Shown one piece after another: positions 1 through 6,550 of a stretch of 6,623 nucleotides of DNA. Source of the DNA: Candidatus Symbiothrix sp. (lineage in GTDB: Bacteria; Bacteroidota; Bacteroidia; Bacteroidales; Azobacteroidaceae); the NCBI GenBank assembly GCA_031270925.1, contig JAISWY010000345.1, forward strand, positions 1 through 6,623. The letters are read 5' to 3'. The first letter of the stretch is position 1, and the number at the start of each line of letters is the position of its first letter. The notes beneath the pieces were generated by a model. It had not been told where the DNA came from. It saw only the letters and a program-made list of their open reading frames with translations, and ran no database searches. The position numbers and the translations under genes were made by a program.

Positions 1-158
1 TGAATCGGGTAAGCCAACTTACGCAAGCCCCAATTCTCTTCATGGACTATCTCGGAGCCTTCGGCCGAGAGGAAGTCTTTGAATTTGTCGACCGCTTCCT
101 TCATCTGTGCATCAGACAAAACGGGAGTCAAAATGAAAACGGTTTCGTAACTGTTCAT
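1..158 (-). CDS. rpsF: 30S ribosomal protein S6, N-terminal part (runs off left edge)
   Basis: Reading the minus strand from the ATG at 158-156 gives 52 complete codons with no stop before the window edge. The translation begins [20 protein letters not shown] and continues through a segment containing [13 protein letters not shown]. This is the N-terminal beta-strand, helix and second strand of bacterial S6, with the conserved 'WG.R.LAYPI' segment. S6 binds S18 and 16S rRNA on the platform of the small ribosomal subunit. In Bacteroidota rpsF usually leads an rpsF-rpsR-rplI operon; those genes would lie beyond the left edge, which is inference. The start is supported by the family alignment and by a well-formed promoter about 50 bp upstream. 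The leader before the ATG is A/T-rich with no Shine-Dalgarno sequence, normal for this phylum. Nothing looks unusual. Identification is firm; only the C-terminal half is unseen. Confidence 0.95.
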   Translation of the reverse strand, partial: MNSYETVFILTPVLSDAQMKEAVDKFKDFLSAEGSEIVHEENWGLRKLAYPI

Positions 159-207
159 AAAAACTTGTTTATTAATTAATTGATATTAAAATTCCCAAAT
201 CGGAGCG

Positions 208-239
208 CAAAGGTACGGATTCTTTTTAAGAAAAACAAA
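208..239 (-). promoter_or_regulatory. rpsF promoter (Bacteroidota -33/-7 type)
   Basis: On the minus strand, TTTG (239-236) is followed by 20 bp and then TACCTTTG (215-208). This matches the known primary-sigma consensus of Bacteroides, TTTG with 19-21 bp before TAnnTTTG, at every fixed position. Transcription should start near position 200, giving a leader of about 40 nt before the rpsF ATG. The leader is A/T-rich. The match and its position make this a strong call, though no start site has been measured. Confidence 0.82.
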
Positions 240-380
240 TGGCTGGCGCGAATATTTGTAAATGAATTACGATAATCGCGTTAAAGCATTGTCATATCCC
301 CAAATTTTCAACAGTTGATTATTAGGGACGAAAAATAAACAAATTATAATGAGTTTTGTCCGATAGAAAAGAATAATCAT

Positions 381-411
381 TCTGTAATATTAATTATTTC
401 ATGTAACTTTG
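381..411 (+). promoter_or_regulatory. panB promoter (Bacteroidota -33/-7 type)
   Basis: TAACTTTG at 404-411 matches the -7 consensus TAnnTTTG exactly. TCTG at 381-384, 19 bp upstream, is a one-mismatch -33 element (consensus TTTG). The predicted transcription start is near 417-419, leaving a very short leader of roughly 12-14 nt before the panB ATG at 431. The leader is A-rich with no Shine-Dalgarno motif. The spacing and position fit; the -33 half is the weaker part. Confidence 0.75.
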
Positions 412-430
412 CGCCCAAAATTTAAAAATC

Positions 431-1249
431 ATGTCGGCAATAACAGAAGAAATTCGCAAAGTAACTACACAACGCCTCCTCGAAATGAAACGGCGCGGCG
501 AAAAAATATCCATGCTCACAGCCTACGATTATTCGATGGCTTCGATTATCGACAAGGCGGGAATGGATGTTATTTTGGTCGGTGATTCGGCCGGAAACGT
601 CATGGCAGGACACACGACTACACTTCCCGTAACGTTGGATCAGATGATTTGGTACGCGCAGGCCGTCCGTAAGGCGGTAAACCGCGCCTTGGTTGTTGTA
701 GATTTGCCTTTCGGATCGTATCAGGGCAACTCGAAAGAAGCCGTTTGCTCGGCTATCCGCATCATGAAGGAAACCGGAGCCGACGCCGTGAAAATGGAAG
801 GTGGCGCGGAAATCCAAGAATCAATTCAACGCATTTTGTCGGCCGGCATTCCTATCATGGGGCATTTGGGTTTAACACCGCAATCGATCAATAAATTCGG
901 AACGTATGCCGTGCGAGCCAAGGAAGAAGCCGAAGCCAACAAATTGCTCGACGATGCGCGTTTGTTGGATAAGTTGGGATGTTTCGGCATTGTTTTGGAG
1001 AAAATCCCGGCTTTGTTGGGTAAGAAAGTCGCCGAAACGGTGGATATTCCGATTATCGGCATCGGCGCAGGAGGTTATGTCGATGGCCAAGTATTGGTTA
1101 TGCACGATATGCTGGGTATCAACAAGGCTTTTTCGCCGCGTTTCCTTCGTCGCTATGCTAATTTGCACAGTGTAATTCGCGAAGCCGTCGAACATTATAT
1201 TTCGGATGTAAAAACCACTGATTTTCCGAATGAAAAAGAATCTTATTAA
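431..1249 (+). CDS. panB: 3-methyl-2-oxobutanoate hydroxymethyltransferase (ketopantoate hydroxymethyltransferase)
   Basis: PanB transfers a hydroxymethyl group from 5,10-methylene-tetrahydrofolate to 2-oxoisovalerate to make ketopantoate, the first step of the pantothenate branch leading to coenzyme A. It acts in the cytoplasm as a Mg2+-dependent (beta/alpha)8 barrel, usually decameric. The 272-residue product has the family's usual length. Visible motifs are ILVGDSAGN (48-56) with metal ligand D52, [13 protein letters not shown] (88-100) with D91, AVKMEGG (119-125) with K121 and metal ligand E123, [11 protein letters not shown] (143-153), and GIVLEKIP (186-193) with catalytic E190. Next come [10 protein letters not shown] (206-215) and [12 protein letters not shown] (218-229). 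Residue roles are carried over from E. coli PanB (D45, D84, E114, E181). The C-terminus ending DFPNEKESY resembles Bacteroidales PanB, so both ends look intact. The start is supported by the promoter about 20 bp upstream. The gene stands alone: divergent from rpsF, followed at once by a terminator, with no panC or panD in the window. Nothing is anomalous. Confidence 0.97.
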   Translation: MSAITEEIRKVTTQRLLEMKRRGEKISMLTAYDYSMASIIDKAGMDVILVGDSAGNVMAGHTTTLPVTLDQMIWYAQAVRKAVNRALVVVDLPFGSYQGNSKEAVCSAIRIMKETGADAVKMEGGAEIQESIQRILSAGIPIMGHLGLTPQSINKFGTYAVRAKEEAEANKLLDDARLLDKLGCFGIVLEKIPALLGKKVAETVDIPIIGIGAGGYVDGQVLVMHDMLGINKAFSPRFLRRYANLHSVIREAVEHYISDVKTTDFPNEKESY

Positions 1250-1250
1250 C

Positions 1251-1299
1251 AATTACGGAACGATAGCATTTTTGGTATCGTTTCCGTAATTTCTATTTT
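1251..1299 (+). terminator. Rho-independent-type terminator after panB
   Basis: An inverted repeat begins two bases after the panB stop codon. The left arm AATTACGGAACGATA (1251-1265) pairs with TATCGTTTCCGTAATT (1276-1291), a 15-bp stem with one bulged T. The loop is about 10 nt (1266-1275), and a T-rich tract (TTCTATTTTC) follows. The stem is moderately A/T-rich and the T tract is interrupted, so efficiency may be modest. The position directly behind the stop makes termination of panB the obvious role. It also separates panB from the susC operon. Confidence 0.78.
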
Positions 1300-1523
1300 C
1301 AACGTTCCAAAACGGTAAAAGTTATCCACATTATACCAAATTAGAACTTGCGCCGAACCGAAGATTAGCTTCAATATTTATCTTCTGTATCCTTAACCCA
1401 ACTTTCCACATATAAATTCAAACGATCCTTTAATCAGTTTGTTTGGCCATGATGCGGGTCATTGGTTCAAATCAAGTTTTAATGTCCAGGAGGCATCTTC
1501 GACATGGAATATTTTTTCTCTCC

Positions 1524-1556
1524 GCAACATTTTTGTTTTCTTTTGCAACATTTTTG
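1524..1556 (+). repeat. Two-copy 12-bp direct repeat, candidate activator-binding site for the susC operon
   Basis: GCAACATTTTTG occurs exactly twice, at 1524-1535 and 1545-1556. The copies are 21 bp apart start to start, which is two helical turns, so they present the same DNA face. The downstream copy ends 25 bp before the -7 box of the susC promoter, so it covers the area just upstream of and around the expected -33 position. Direct repeats at about two turns bordering the promoter are typical of AraC-family activators, and the DNA-binding output domain of hybrid two-component sensors in Bacteroides polysaccharide loci belongs to that family. The repeat is seen directly; its regulatory role is inferred. 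No regulator gene is present in the window. Confidence 0.6.
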
Positions 1557-1581
1557 ACAGTCGCGTAGGTCTTTTCACCGC

Positions 1582-1589
1582 TATCTTTG
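1582..1589 (+). promoter_or_regulatory. Candidate -7 element of the susC operon promoter
   Basis: TATCTTTG matches the Bacteroidota -7 consensus TAnnTTTG exactly and lies 29 bp before the first susC ATG. The predicted start near 1595-1597 gives a leader of about 22-25 nt that is almost purely A/T. There is no TTTG at the usual 19-21 bp spacing: the nearest, at 1553-1556, is 25 bp away and lies inside the direct repeat. A good -7 with a missing or misplaced -33 is what one expects of an activator-dependent promoter. Confidence 0.65.
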
Positions 1590-1618
1590 CCGAAAAATTA
1601 ATGTTAAATTAAATTAAT

Positions 1619-4600
1619 ATGATGAAAAATTACATCTTTAAAAAGAAGCGAAAATTAGCATGTTTGCTTATGGTTTTTCTAACTCTACCTTCGTTTCTGT
1701 TTGCACAAACAAATGCAGTATCCGGGGCCGTTACCGAAAACGGCGCAGGCTTGATGGGCGTGAGTATCCTTGAAAAAGGAACAACCAACGGTACGGTTTC
1801 CGACATGGACGGAAATTTCAAACTCGAACTGACAAAATCGCCTTCGGTTTTGGTTTTCTCGATGCTGGGAATGGCAAAGCAGGAAAAAACGGTATCTGCG
1901 GGCGACAATGTTAATGTAGCATTGGAGGAAGATGCTAAAATGCTCTCCGAAATTGTCGTAACCGGTTACACCACGCAACGCAAAGCCGACCTTACAGGCG
2001 CGGTGGCGGTGGTTGATATTTCGGATATGATGAAGTCAGCCGAAAACAACCCGATAAAGGCCTTGCAGGGACGTGTGGCAGGTGTAAACATTTCGGCAGA
2101 CGGCAATCCGAGCGGCGCGGCAACCGTGCGTATTCGCGGTATCGGAACGCTCAACAACAACGACCCGCTTTACATTATCGACGGCGTACCCACCAAAGGC
2201 GGAATGCACGAGTTGAACAGCAACGACATCGAAAGCATGCAGGTGCTTAAAGATGCTTCTGCTGCAAGCATTTACGGCTCGCGGGCTGCCAACGGCGTGA
2301 TTATTATTACCACCAAAAAAGGCAAAAGCGGTCAGGTAAAAGTCAATTTCGATGCCTATATCACGGGCGCTTATTATGGAAAAAGTGTTGATATGCTCAA
2401 CACCAAACAATACGGCGAGGCATTGTGGAAAGCCAATCTAAACAGCGGAATTGACCCTAATTCCAATCAACTCGGCTACTACTTCAACGATGGCTACAAC
2501 GACGATGGCAGTCTCGAACTTTATGGTATGAGTGTGCCGAAATATCTTGACTCGCCCTACGGCAGCAATACAATGCCGTCGAGCGATACCGATTGGTTCG
2601 ACGCAATCACAAAAACAGGTTTTTTGCAAAGCTACAACCTGTCTGTAAGTGGCGGAACCGATAAATACAATTCGTTTTTCTCGCTTGGTTACTTAGACAA
2701 CCAAGGAACCGTAAAATATACCGATTTCAGCAGGATTTCGGCACGAATGAACTCCTCGTACAAACTTTTGGACGACAGGATTACTATTGGCGAAAATTTT
2801 TCCGTCAATCGCACTCACGAAACTCAAATGCCCGATGGCGTGCTTGATTTGGCAAAACTGCAACTGCCGATTATGCCTGTCTATCGCACCGACGGCAGTT
2901 TTTCGAGCGTAACACCCGCAATGAACGACCGTCACAACCCGATGCGCCTTCTCTACGACAACAAAGATAATTCCTACGATTTTTGGCGGCTTTTCGGCAA
3001 TGCCTACATTGATATTCAACCGGTAAAAAATCTGCATCTCAAAAGCACTTTCGGTTTGGATTACGGCAACTATTATCAGCGCGTTCTTTCACACAGCTTT
3101 ACAGGTTGGTTGCTTGCTTCCGATTTAACTTCTTCAACAATGCTGCAACGTCATTGGCAGAAATATACTTGGACAAATATAGCGACCTATAATCTGTCGG
3201 TCGGCAAAAACCGTGCGGACTTTCTTGCGGGTGTGGAAATGATTGACAATATGGATATTGATTTTTCGGCAGAACGTCGTGGTTTTGAAATCGAGTATCC
3301 CAATTATATGTATCCTTCGGCAGGCACAGGCGAGCAATATGCTTACGGCGGCGCAACAGCTTATTCGCTGATGTCGTTTTTCGGAAAAATTGATTACGCT
3401 TTCGACGATAAATATCTGGCTTCGGTAACGCTTCGCCGCGACGGTTCTTCACGTTTCGGTAAAAGAAACCGTTGGGCTATCTTTCCCGCTTTTTCGGCAG
3501 GTTGGCGCATCAGTCAGGAAAAATTTATGGAAAATACGCAATCGTGGCTGTCCGATTTGAAACTTCGCGCCGGCTGGGGGCAAACCGGTAATCAGGAAAT
3601 TGACAACTACGCCAACCAAACACTTATGGGCGCAAATTATATTGGCGATACCGGTGGTGGAATCAACAATAACACCGCTTACGATATTAACGGTAACGAT
3701 GATGGCGATTTGCCTTACGGTTACGAACTTTACCAACTTTCAAATGACGATTTAAAATGGGAAACTACTACGCAAACCAATGTCGGAGTCGATTTTGCAT
3801 TTTTCAAAAACACGCTTTACGGTACGGCTGAATGGTATTTGAAACAAACCACTGACATTCTGATAAAACCGCCCTACCTTGCTGCACTTGGCGAAGGCGG
3901 ATACAATTGGGTAAACGGTGCATCGATGGAAAATAGGGGTTGGGAACTTTCGCTCGGCTACCGCAATAAAACGGCTTTTGGCTTGCATTACGATGTTGTT
4001 GGAAATATTTCGGGTTACAAAAATAAAATTACCAAGCTGCCCGAAAGCGTGATTTTGGCTTACGGCGGCAACGGTACAACAGACGTGATTCTTGGTCGCG
4101 CCATAAATACAATGTACGGTTATGTGGCTGACGGACTTTTCCGCACACAGGACGATGTTGATAATTATGTGTCGCAAACAGGCAAAGACATTGGGCGCAT
4201 TCGTTACGCAAACCTCAACGACGACTACAAAATAGACGATGAAGACCGTACTTGGCTCGGCTCTCCGCATCCCGATTTTGCCTTTGGCTTAAATATCAAT
4301 CTCGAATACAAAGGCATTGATTTTTCCGCATTCGTACAGGGACTCTACGGCAATATGATTTATAACGATACAAAAGTTTTCACAGATTTTTGGTCGGTTT
4401 CGGAGCCGAAAATGAACAAAGGAACACGTTTACTCAACGCTTTCGACCCTGTGAGCAATCCTAATTCTGACATTCCTGCACTTGTTTTGCAAAACCTCAA
4501 TGATGAAGGTCGTGCCTCCTCTTATTACGTAGAACCGGGTTCTTATCTCAAATTGCGCAACTTGCAAATCGGCTACTCTTTGCCGACGAGCATTGCTAAA

Positions 4601-4753
4601 ACAGCGAAATTGGAAAAAGTACGTTTCTATGTTTCAGGACAAAATCTTGTTACTTTGAAAAGCAAGAAATTTACAGGTCTCGACCCCGAAAATCCAAACT
4701 TGGCTTATCCGATTTCTACCACATTCACTTTTGGACTTAATGTTTCATTCTAA
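1619..4753 (+). CDS. SusC/RagA-family TonB-dependent outer-membrane transporter
   Basis: This 1044-residue protein is a full-length SusC-like transporter, which imports a ligand across the outer membrane using TonB-ExbBD energy while capped by its SusD partner. Residues 1-29 form a signal peptide (basic KKKRK, then a hydrophobic core, probable cleavage at FA-Q). Residues about 33-105 are a carboxypeptidase-regulatory-like beta-sandwich domain (VSGAVTENG through VNVALEED). The TonB-box region follows (EIVVTGYTTQ, 111-120). The plug domain spans about 120-236 and contains RVAGVNI, RIRGIGTLNNNDPLYIIDG and the SusC signature LKDASAASIYGSRAANGV (210-227). The rest is the beta-barrel, with family segments such as GYLDNQGTVKYTDFSR (357-372) and LKWETTTQTNVGVDF near 712, ending in a terminal phenylalanine (LNVSF) typical of barrel insertion. 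There is no STN domain between the signal peptide and the beta-sandwich domain. Adjacent ATGs at 1619 and 1622 are both possible starts and change the protein by one residue. The gene is 14 bp from the susD-like gene in the same direction. Family assignment is firm; the substrate is unknown. Confidence 0.96.
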   Translation: MMKNYIFKKKRKLACLLMVFLTLPSFLFAQTNAVSGAVTENGAGLMGVSILEKGTTNGTVSDMDGNFKLELTKSPSVLVFSMLGMAKQEKTVSAGDNVNVALEEDAKMLSEIVVTGYTTQRKADLTGAVAVVDISDMMKSAENNPIKALQGRVAGVNISADGNPSGAATVRIRGIGTLNNNDPLYIIDGVPTKGGMHELNSNDIESMQVLKDASAASIYGSRAANGVIIITTKKGKSGQVKVNFDAYITGAYYGKSVDMLNTKQYGEALWKANLNSGIDPNSNQLGYYFNDGYNDDGSLELYGMSVPKYLDSPYGSNTMPSSDTDWFDAITKTGFLQSYNLSVSGGTDKYNSFFSLGYLDNQGTVKYTDFSRISARMNSSYKLLDDRITIGENFSVNRTHETQMPDGVLDLAKLQLPIMPVYRTDGSFSSVTPAMNDRHNPMRLLYDNKDNSYDFWRLFGNAYIDIQPVKNLHLKSTFGLDYGNYYQRVLSHSFTGWLLASDLTSSTMLQRHWQKYTWTNIATYNLSVGKNRADFLAGVEMIDNMDIDFSAERRGFEIEYPNYMYPSAGTGEQYAYGGATAYSLMSFFGKIDYAFDDKYLASVTLRRDGSSRFGKRNRWAIFPAFSAGWRISQEKFMENTQSWLSDLKLRAGWGQTGNQEIDNYANQTLMGANYIGDTGGGINNNTAYDINGNDDGDLPYGYELYQLSNDDLKWETTTQTNVGVDFAFFKNTLYGTAEWYLKQTTDILIKPPYLAALGEGGYNWVNGASMENRGWELSLGYRNKTAFGLHYDVVGNISGYKNKITKLPESVILAYGGNGTTDVILGRAINTMYGYVADGLFRTQDDVDNYVSQTGKDIGRIRYANLNDDYKIDDEDRTWLGSPHPDFAFGLNINLEYKGIDFSAFVQGLYGNMIYNDTKVFTDFWSVSEPKMNKGTRLLNAFDPVSNPNSDIPALVLQNLNDEGRASSYYVEPGSYLKLRNLQIGYSLPTSIAKTAKLEKVRFYVSGQNLVTLKSKKFTGLDPENPNLAYPISTTFTFGLNVSF

Positions 4754-4767
4754 AAAATAATACGACA

Positions 4768-6507
4768 ATGAATATAAGAATAATAAAACAGGTAAATATG
4801 TTAATCGTCTTAATGGCGATTCAGACATTTGTTTCTTGCGATGACTTCCTCGATAAATCGCCTTACGGCACATTGTCGGAAGAGGATTTAACAAGCGTTC
4901 AGTCAATAGAAAACAGTTGCATTGCTGCCTACGCGGGCATTGGCAACGACGAAATCAACCGTCCGATGTCGCTTTGGGGTTACGGCAATGTCCGCGCCGA
5001 CGATGCTTACAAAGGCGGTGGCGGTTCGACCGACAACACCGAACTTTATTGGTTTGAAATTTCGTCGCCTTCGTTGGCAAACGAAATCGGCGGTCCCGAC
5101 GTGTTTTGGTACAGGAATTACATTGTGGTTTCGCGTATAAATTCCACTCTGCGGGCATTAAACAATGTTACAGACAACGAAATGCCGACAAGGCAATCGC
5201 GAATGGCAGAAATGCATTTTCTTCGGGCGCATATACATTTTTACAACAAAATTTTGTTCAAGCACATTCCTTATATTGTGGAAACAATGAGCCGCGAAGA
5301 TATTTCAAACGAATCGAATGTGGCTTTGACTGACGATGAACTTTGGCAAAAAATTATTGATGATTTGGAATATGCCTATCAGAATCTGCCGACGACACAG
5401 TCGCAAGTGGGTCGCCCCAATAAATACGCCGCCGCTGCTTATTTGGCAAAAGCATACTTGTACAAGGCATATCGACAGGACGAACAGCACAATGTAACGG
5501 AAATCAATCAGCAGGAACTGCAAAAAGTGATTGAATATGCCGATGTGGTAATTGCTTCGCCCTATCATTTGGAAAGCGATTATGCCTACAATTTCCTTCC
5601 GGGACAATATGAAAATGGCGCAGAATCTATTTTTGCCATTCAGTATTCGATGGATGACGGCACCACTTGGGGACGCTTGAATATGGGTTGCGTACTTACC
5701 GCACCTTCGCAAGGGGTTGATGCACAGGGCAATCTCACAAATCCGGGAATGGATTTTCACAAGCCGTCGCAAAGTTTGGTCAATGCCTTTATTACGAAAG
5801 ACGGTTTACCCGATTTCGATGCTTACAATGAGCAGGATTACAACGAGGCAACCGACAAAGCTGACCCGCGCCTCTATCACACTGTTGCTTTGCCGGGCAA
5901 ACCCTACAAATACACTGACCGCCTTTACACAACGCAGTGTACCCGCACCTCCGACCAATTCTACGGTTATTATTCTTCCTTAAAAGAGAATGTTGAGCCC
6001 GGAAGCGAGTATTATGTTCGCGCACACAAAGAATTTCCTTGGTACGGTAATCCGAAAAACTGGATTGTGTTGCGCTACGCCGATGTGCTGCTTTTCAAGG
6101 CGGAAGCATTGATTGAAACAGGCAGTCATGCCGACGCATTACCGCTGATTAACCAAATCCGCAACCGGGCCAAAGCAAGTACGGGTTTAATCGGTTTTGC
6201 CAATAATGTGGATATACAGCCCTATAACGATGGCGTAAATTGTACTTGGAATCAGGGTTTTGCCCGCAAAGCGCTACGTTGGGAACGCCGTGTAGAAATG
6301 GCTTGCGAGGGATTCCGTTTTTTCGACCTCGTGCGTTGGGGCATTTGCGCCGAAACGATGAACGCCTATTATCAAAAAGAACAGGCGCTTCACACCTATT
6401 ATCAAGGTGCGTATTTCGAGAAAAATAAAAATGAATTTATGCCTGTTCCTATTCAGCAATTGCGTTGGAGCAAAGACATTTATGAACAAAATTACGGTTG
6501 GAAGTAA
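4768..6507 (+). CDS. SusD/RagB-family surface nutrient-binding lipoprotein
   Basis: This 579-residue protein is the lid partner of the SusC-like transporter: a surface lipoprotein that binds ligand and closes over the barrel. The N-terminus has a lipoprotein signal (R4, K7, hydrophobic 11-20, lipobox FVSC with lipidated C24). The following CDDFLDKSPYGTL is the usual mature start of SusD proteins. Acidic residues right after the cysteine resemble the known Bacteroidota surface-export signal. The first half (about 25-235) is the SusD-like helical/TPR-type region, with MAEMHFLRAHIHFYNKILF (146-164) and KYAAAAYLAKAYLYKAY (219-235). The second half (about 280-579) is the SusD_RagB domain, with NWIVLRYADVLLFKAEALIE (431-450), LRWERRVEMACEGFRFFDLV (503-522) and a C-terminal FMPVPIQQL (557-565). 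Length is typical or slightly long. The start at 4768 is preferred over Met11 because it supplies the basic n-region. The start is preceded by an A/T-rich stretch with no Shine-Dalgarno. It is co-transcribed with the susC-like gene. The ligand cannot be deduced; carbohydrate is most common, but peptides and other nutrients are known for the family. Confidence 0.95.
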   Translation: MNIRIIKQVNMLIVLMAIQTFVSCDDFLDKSPYGTLSEEDLTSVQSIENSCIAAYAGIGNDEINRPMSLWGYGNVRADDAYKGGGGSTDNTELYWFEISSPSLANEIGGPDVFWYRNYIVVSRINSTLRALNNVTDNEMPTRQSRMAEMHFLRAHIHFYNKILFKHIPYIVETMSREDISNESNVALTDDELWQKIIDDLEYAYQNLPTTQSQVGRPNKYAAAAYLAKAYLYKAYRQDEQHNVTEINQQELQKVIEYADVVIASPYHLESDYAYNFLPGQYENGAESIFAIQYSMDDGTTWGRLNMGCVLTAPSQGVDAQGNLTNPGMDFHKPSQSLVNAFITKDGLPDFDAYNEQDYNEATDKADPRLYHTVALPGKPYKYTDRLYTTQCTRTSDQFYGYYSSLKENVEPGSEYYVRAHKEFPWYGNPKNWIVLRYADVLLFKAEALIETGSHADALPLINQIRNRAKASTGLIGFANNVDIQPYNDGVNCTWNQGFARKALRWERRVEMACEGFRFFDLVRWGICAETMNAYYQKEQALHTYYQGAYFEKNKNEFMPVPIQQLRWSKDIYEQNYGWK

Positions 6508-6511
6508 ATTC

Positions 6512-6537
6512 AATTACGAATTACGAATTACGAATTA
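6512..6537 (+). repeat. Heptamer tandem repeat AATTACG, about 3.7 copies
   Basis: Three perfect copies of AATTACG (6512-6532) are followed by a partial fourth (AATTA), then an A/T-rich tail up to the next start codon. The repeat fills most of the 43-bp gap between the susD-like stop and the next gene. Short heptamer arrays of this kind can vary in copy number by slippage. The unit is not a multiple of three, but it lies outside the coding sequence. Any effect on translation or mRNA processing of the downstream gene is speculation. Confidence 0.85.
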
Positions 6538-6550
6538 AAAATTAAGAGAT

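Larger units (their letters stand above)
1300..1618. other. Intergenic region between panB and susC
   Basis: After the panB terminator, about 320 bp have no gene I can support. The first 200 bp (1300-1520) hold nothing clear apart from one exact DnaA-box-like nonamer at 1322-1330. Positions 1524-1556 hold a 12-bp direct repeat, and 1582-1589 the -7 element of the susC promoter. Two overlapping reading frames stay open across the last part (1397-1612 and 1449-1568). They run through the promoter and repeat, have no good start or recognisable product, and are treated as chance. The length of this region before a SusC gene fits a regulated promoter. Confidence 0.7.

Noticed and set aside
422..817. 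131-codon minus-strand frame opposite panB.
   Set aside because: It lies entirely antisense to a conserved panB, has no family resemblance and no promoter. It is a shadow of the real gene.
1322..1410. Possible replication origin (DnaA-box matches).
   Set aside because: There is only one good box, no cluster, no clear unwinding element and no dnaA or other origin-linked gene nearby.
1489..1557. AGGAGG followed by an ATG at 1504, resembling a Shine-Dalgarno site with a 17-codon leader peptide.
   Set aside because: Bacteroidota genes do not rely on Shine-Dalgarno sites, the peptide is very short and unremarkable, and it lies upstream of the predicted susC transcription start.
1449..1568. 39-codon plus-strand frame starting with two ATGs and ending in a hydrophobic stretch, resembling a small membrane protein.
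   Set aside because: The hydrophobic part is a by-product of the T-rich direct repeat (F, L, T codons). It overlaps the putative operator, has no promoter of its own, and no family is recognisable.
1397..1612. Plus-strand frame open for 72 codons between panB and susC.
   Set aside because: It has no ATG except at 1601 near its end, runs through the direct repeat and the -7 box, and shows no recognisable domain. A short open frame in about 370 bp of A/T-rich DNA is expected by chance.
3752..4270. 172-codon minus-strand frame opposite the susC-like gene.
   Set aside because: It is antisense to well-conserved barrel-coding sequence and shows no recognisable motif; long antisense open frames are common opposite genes with this codon bias.
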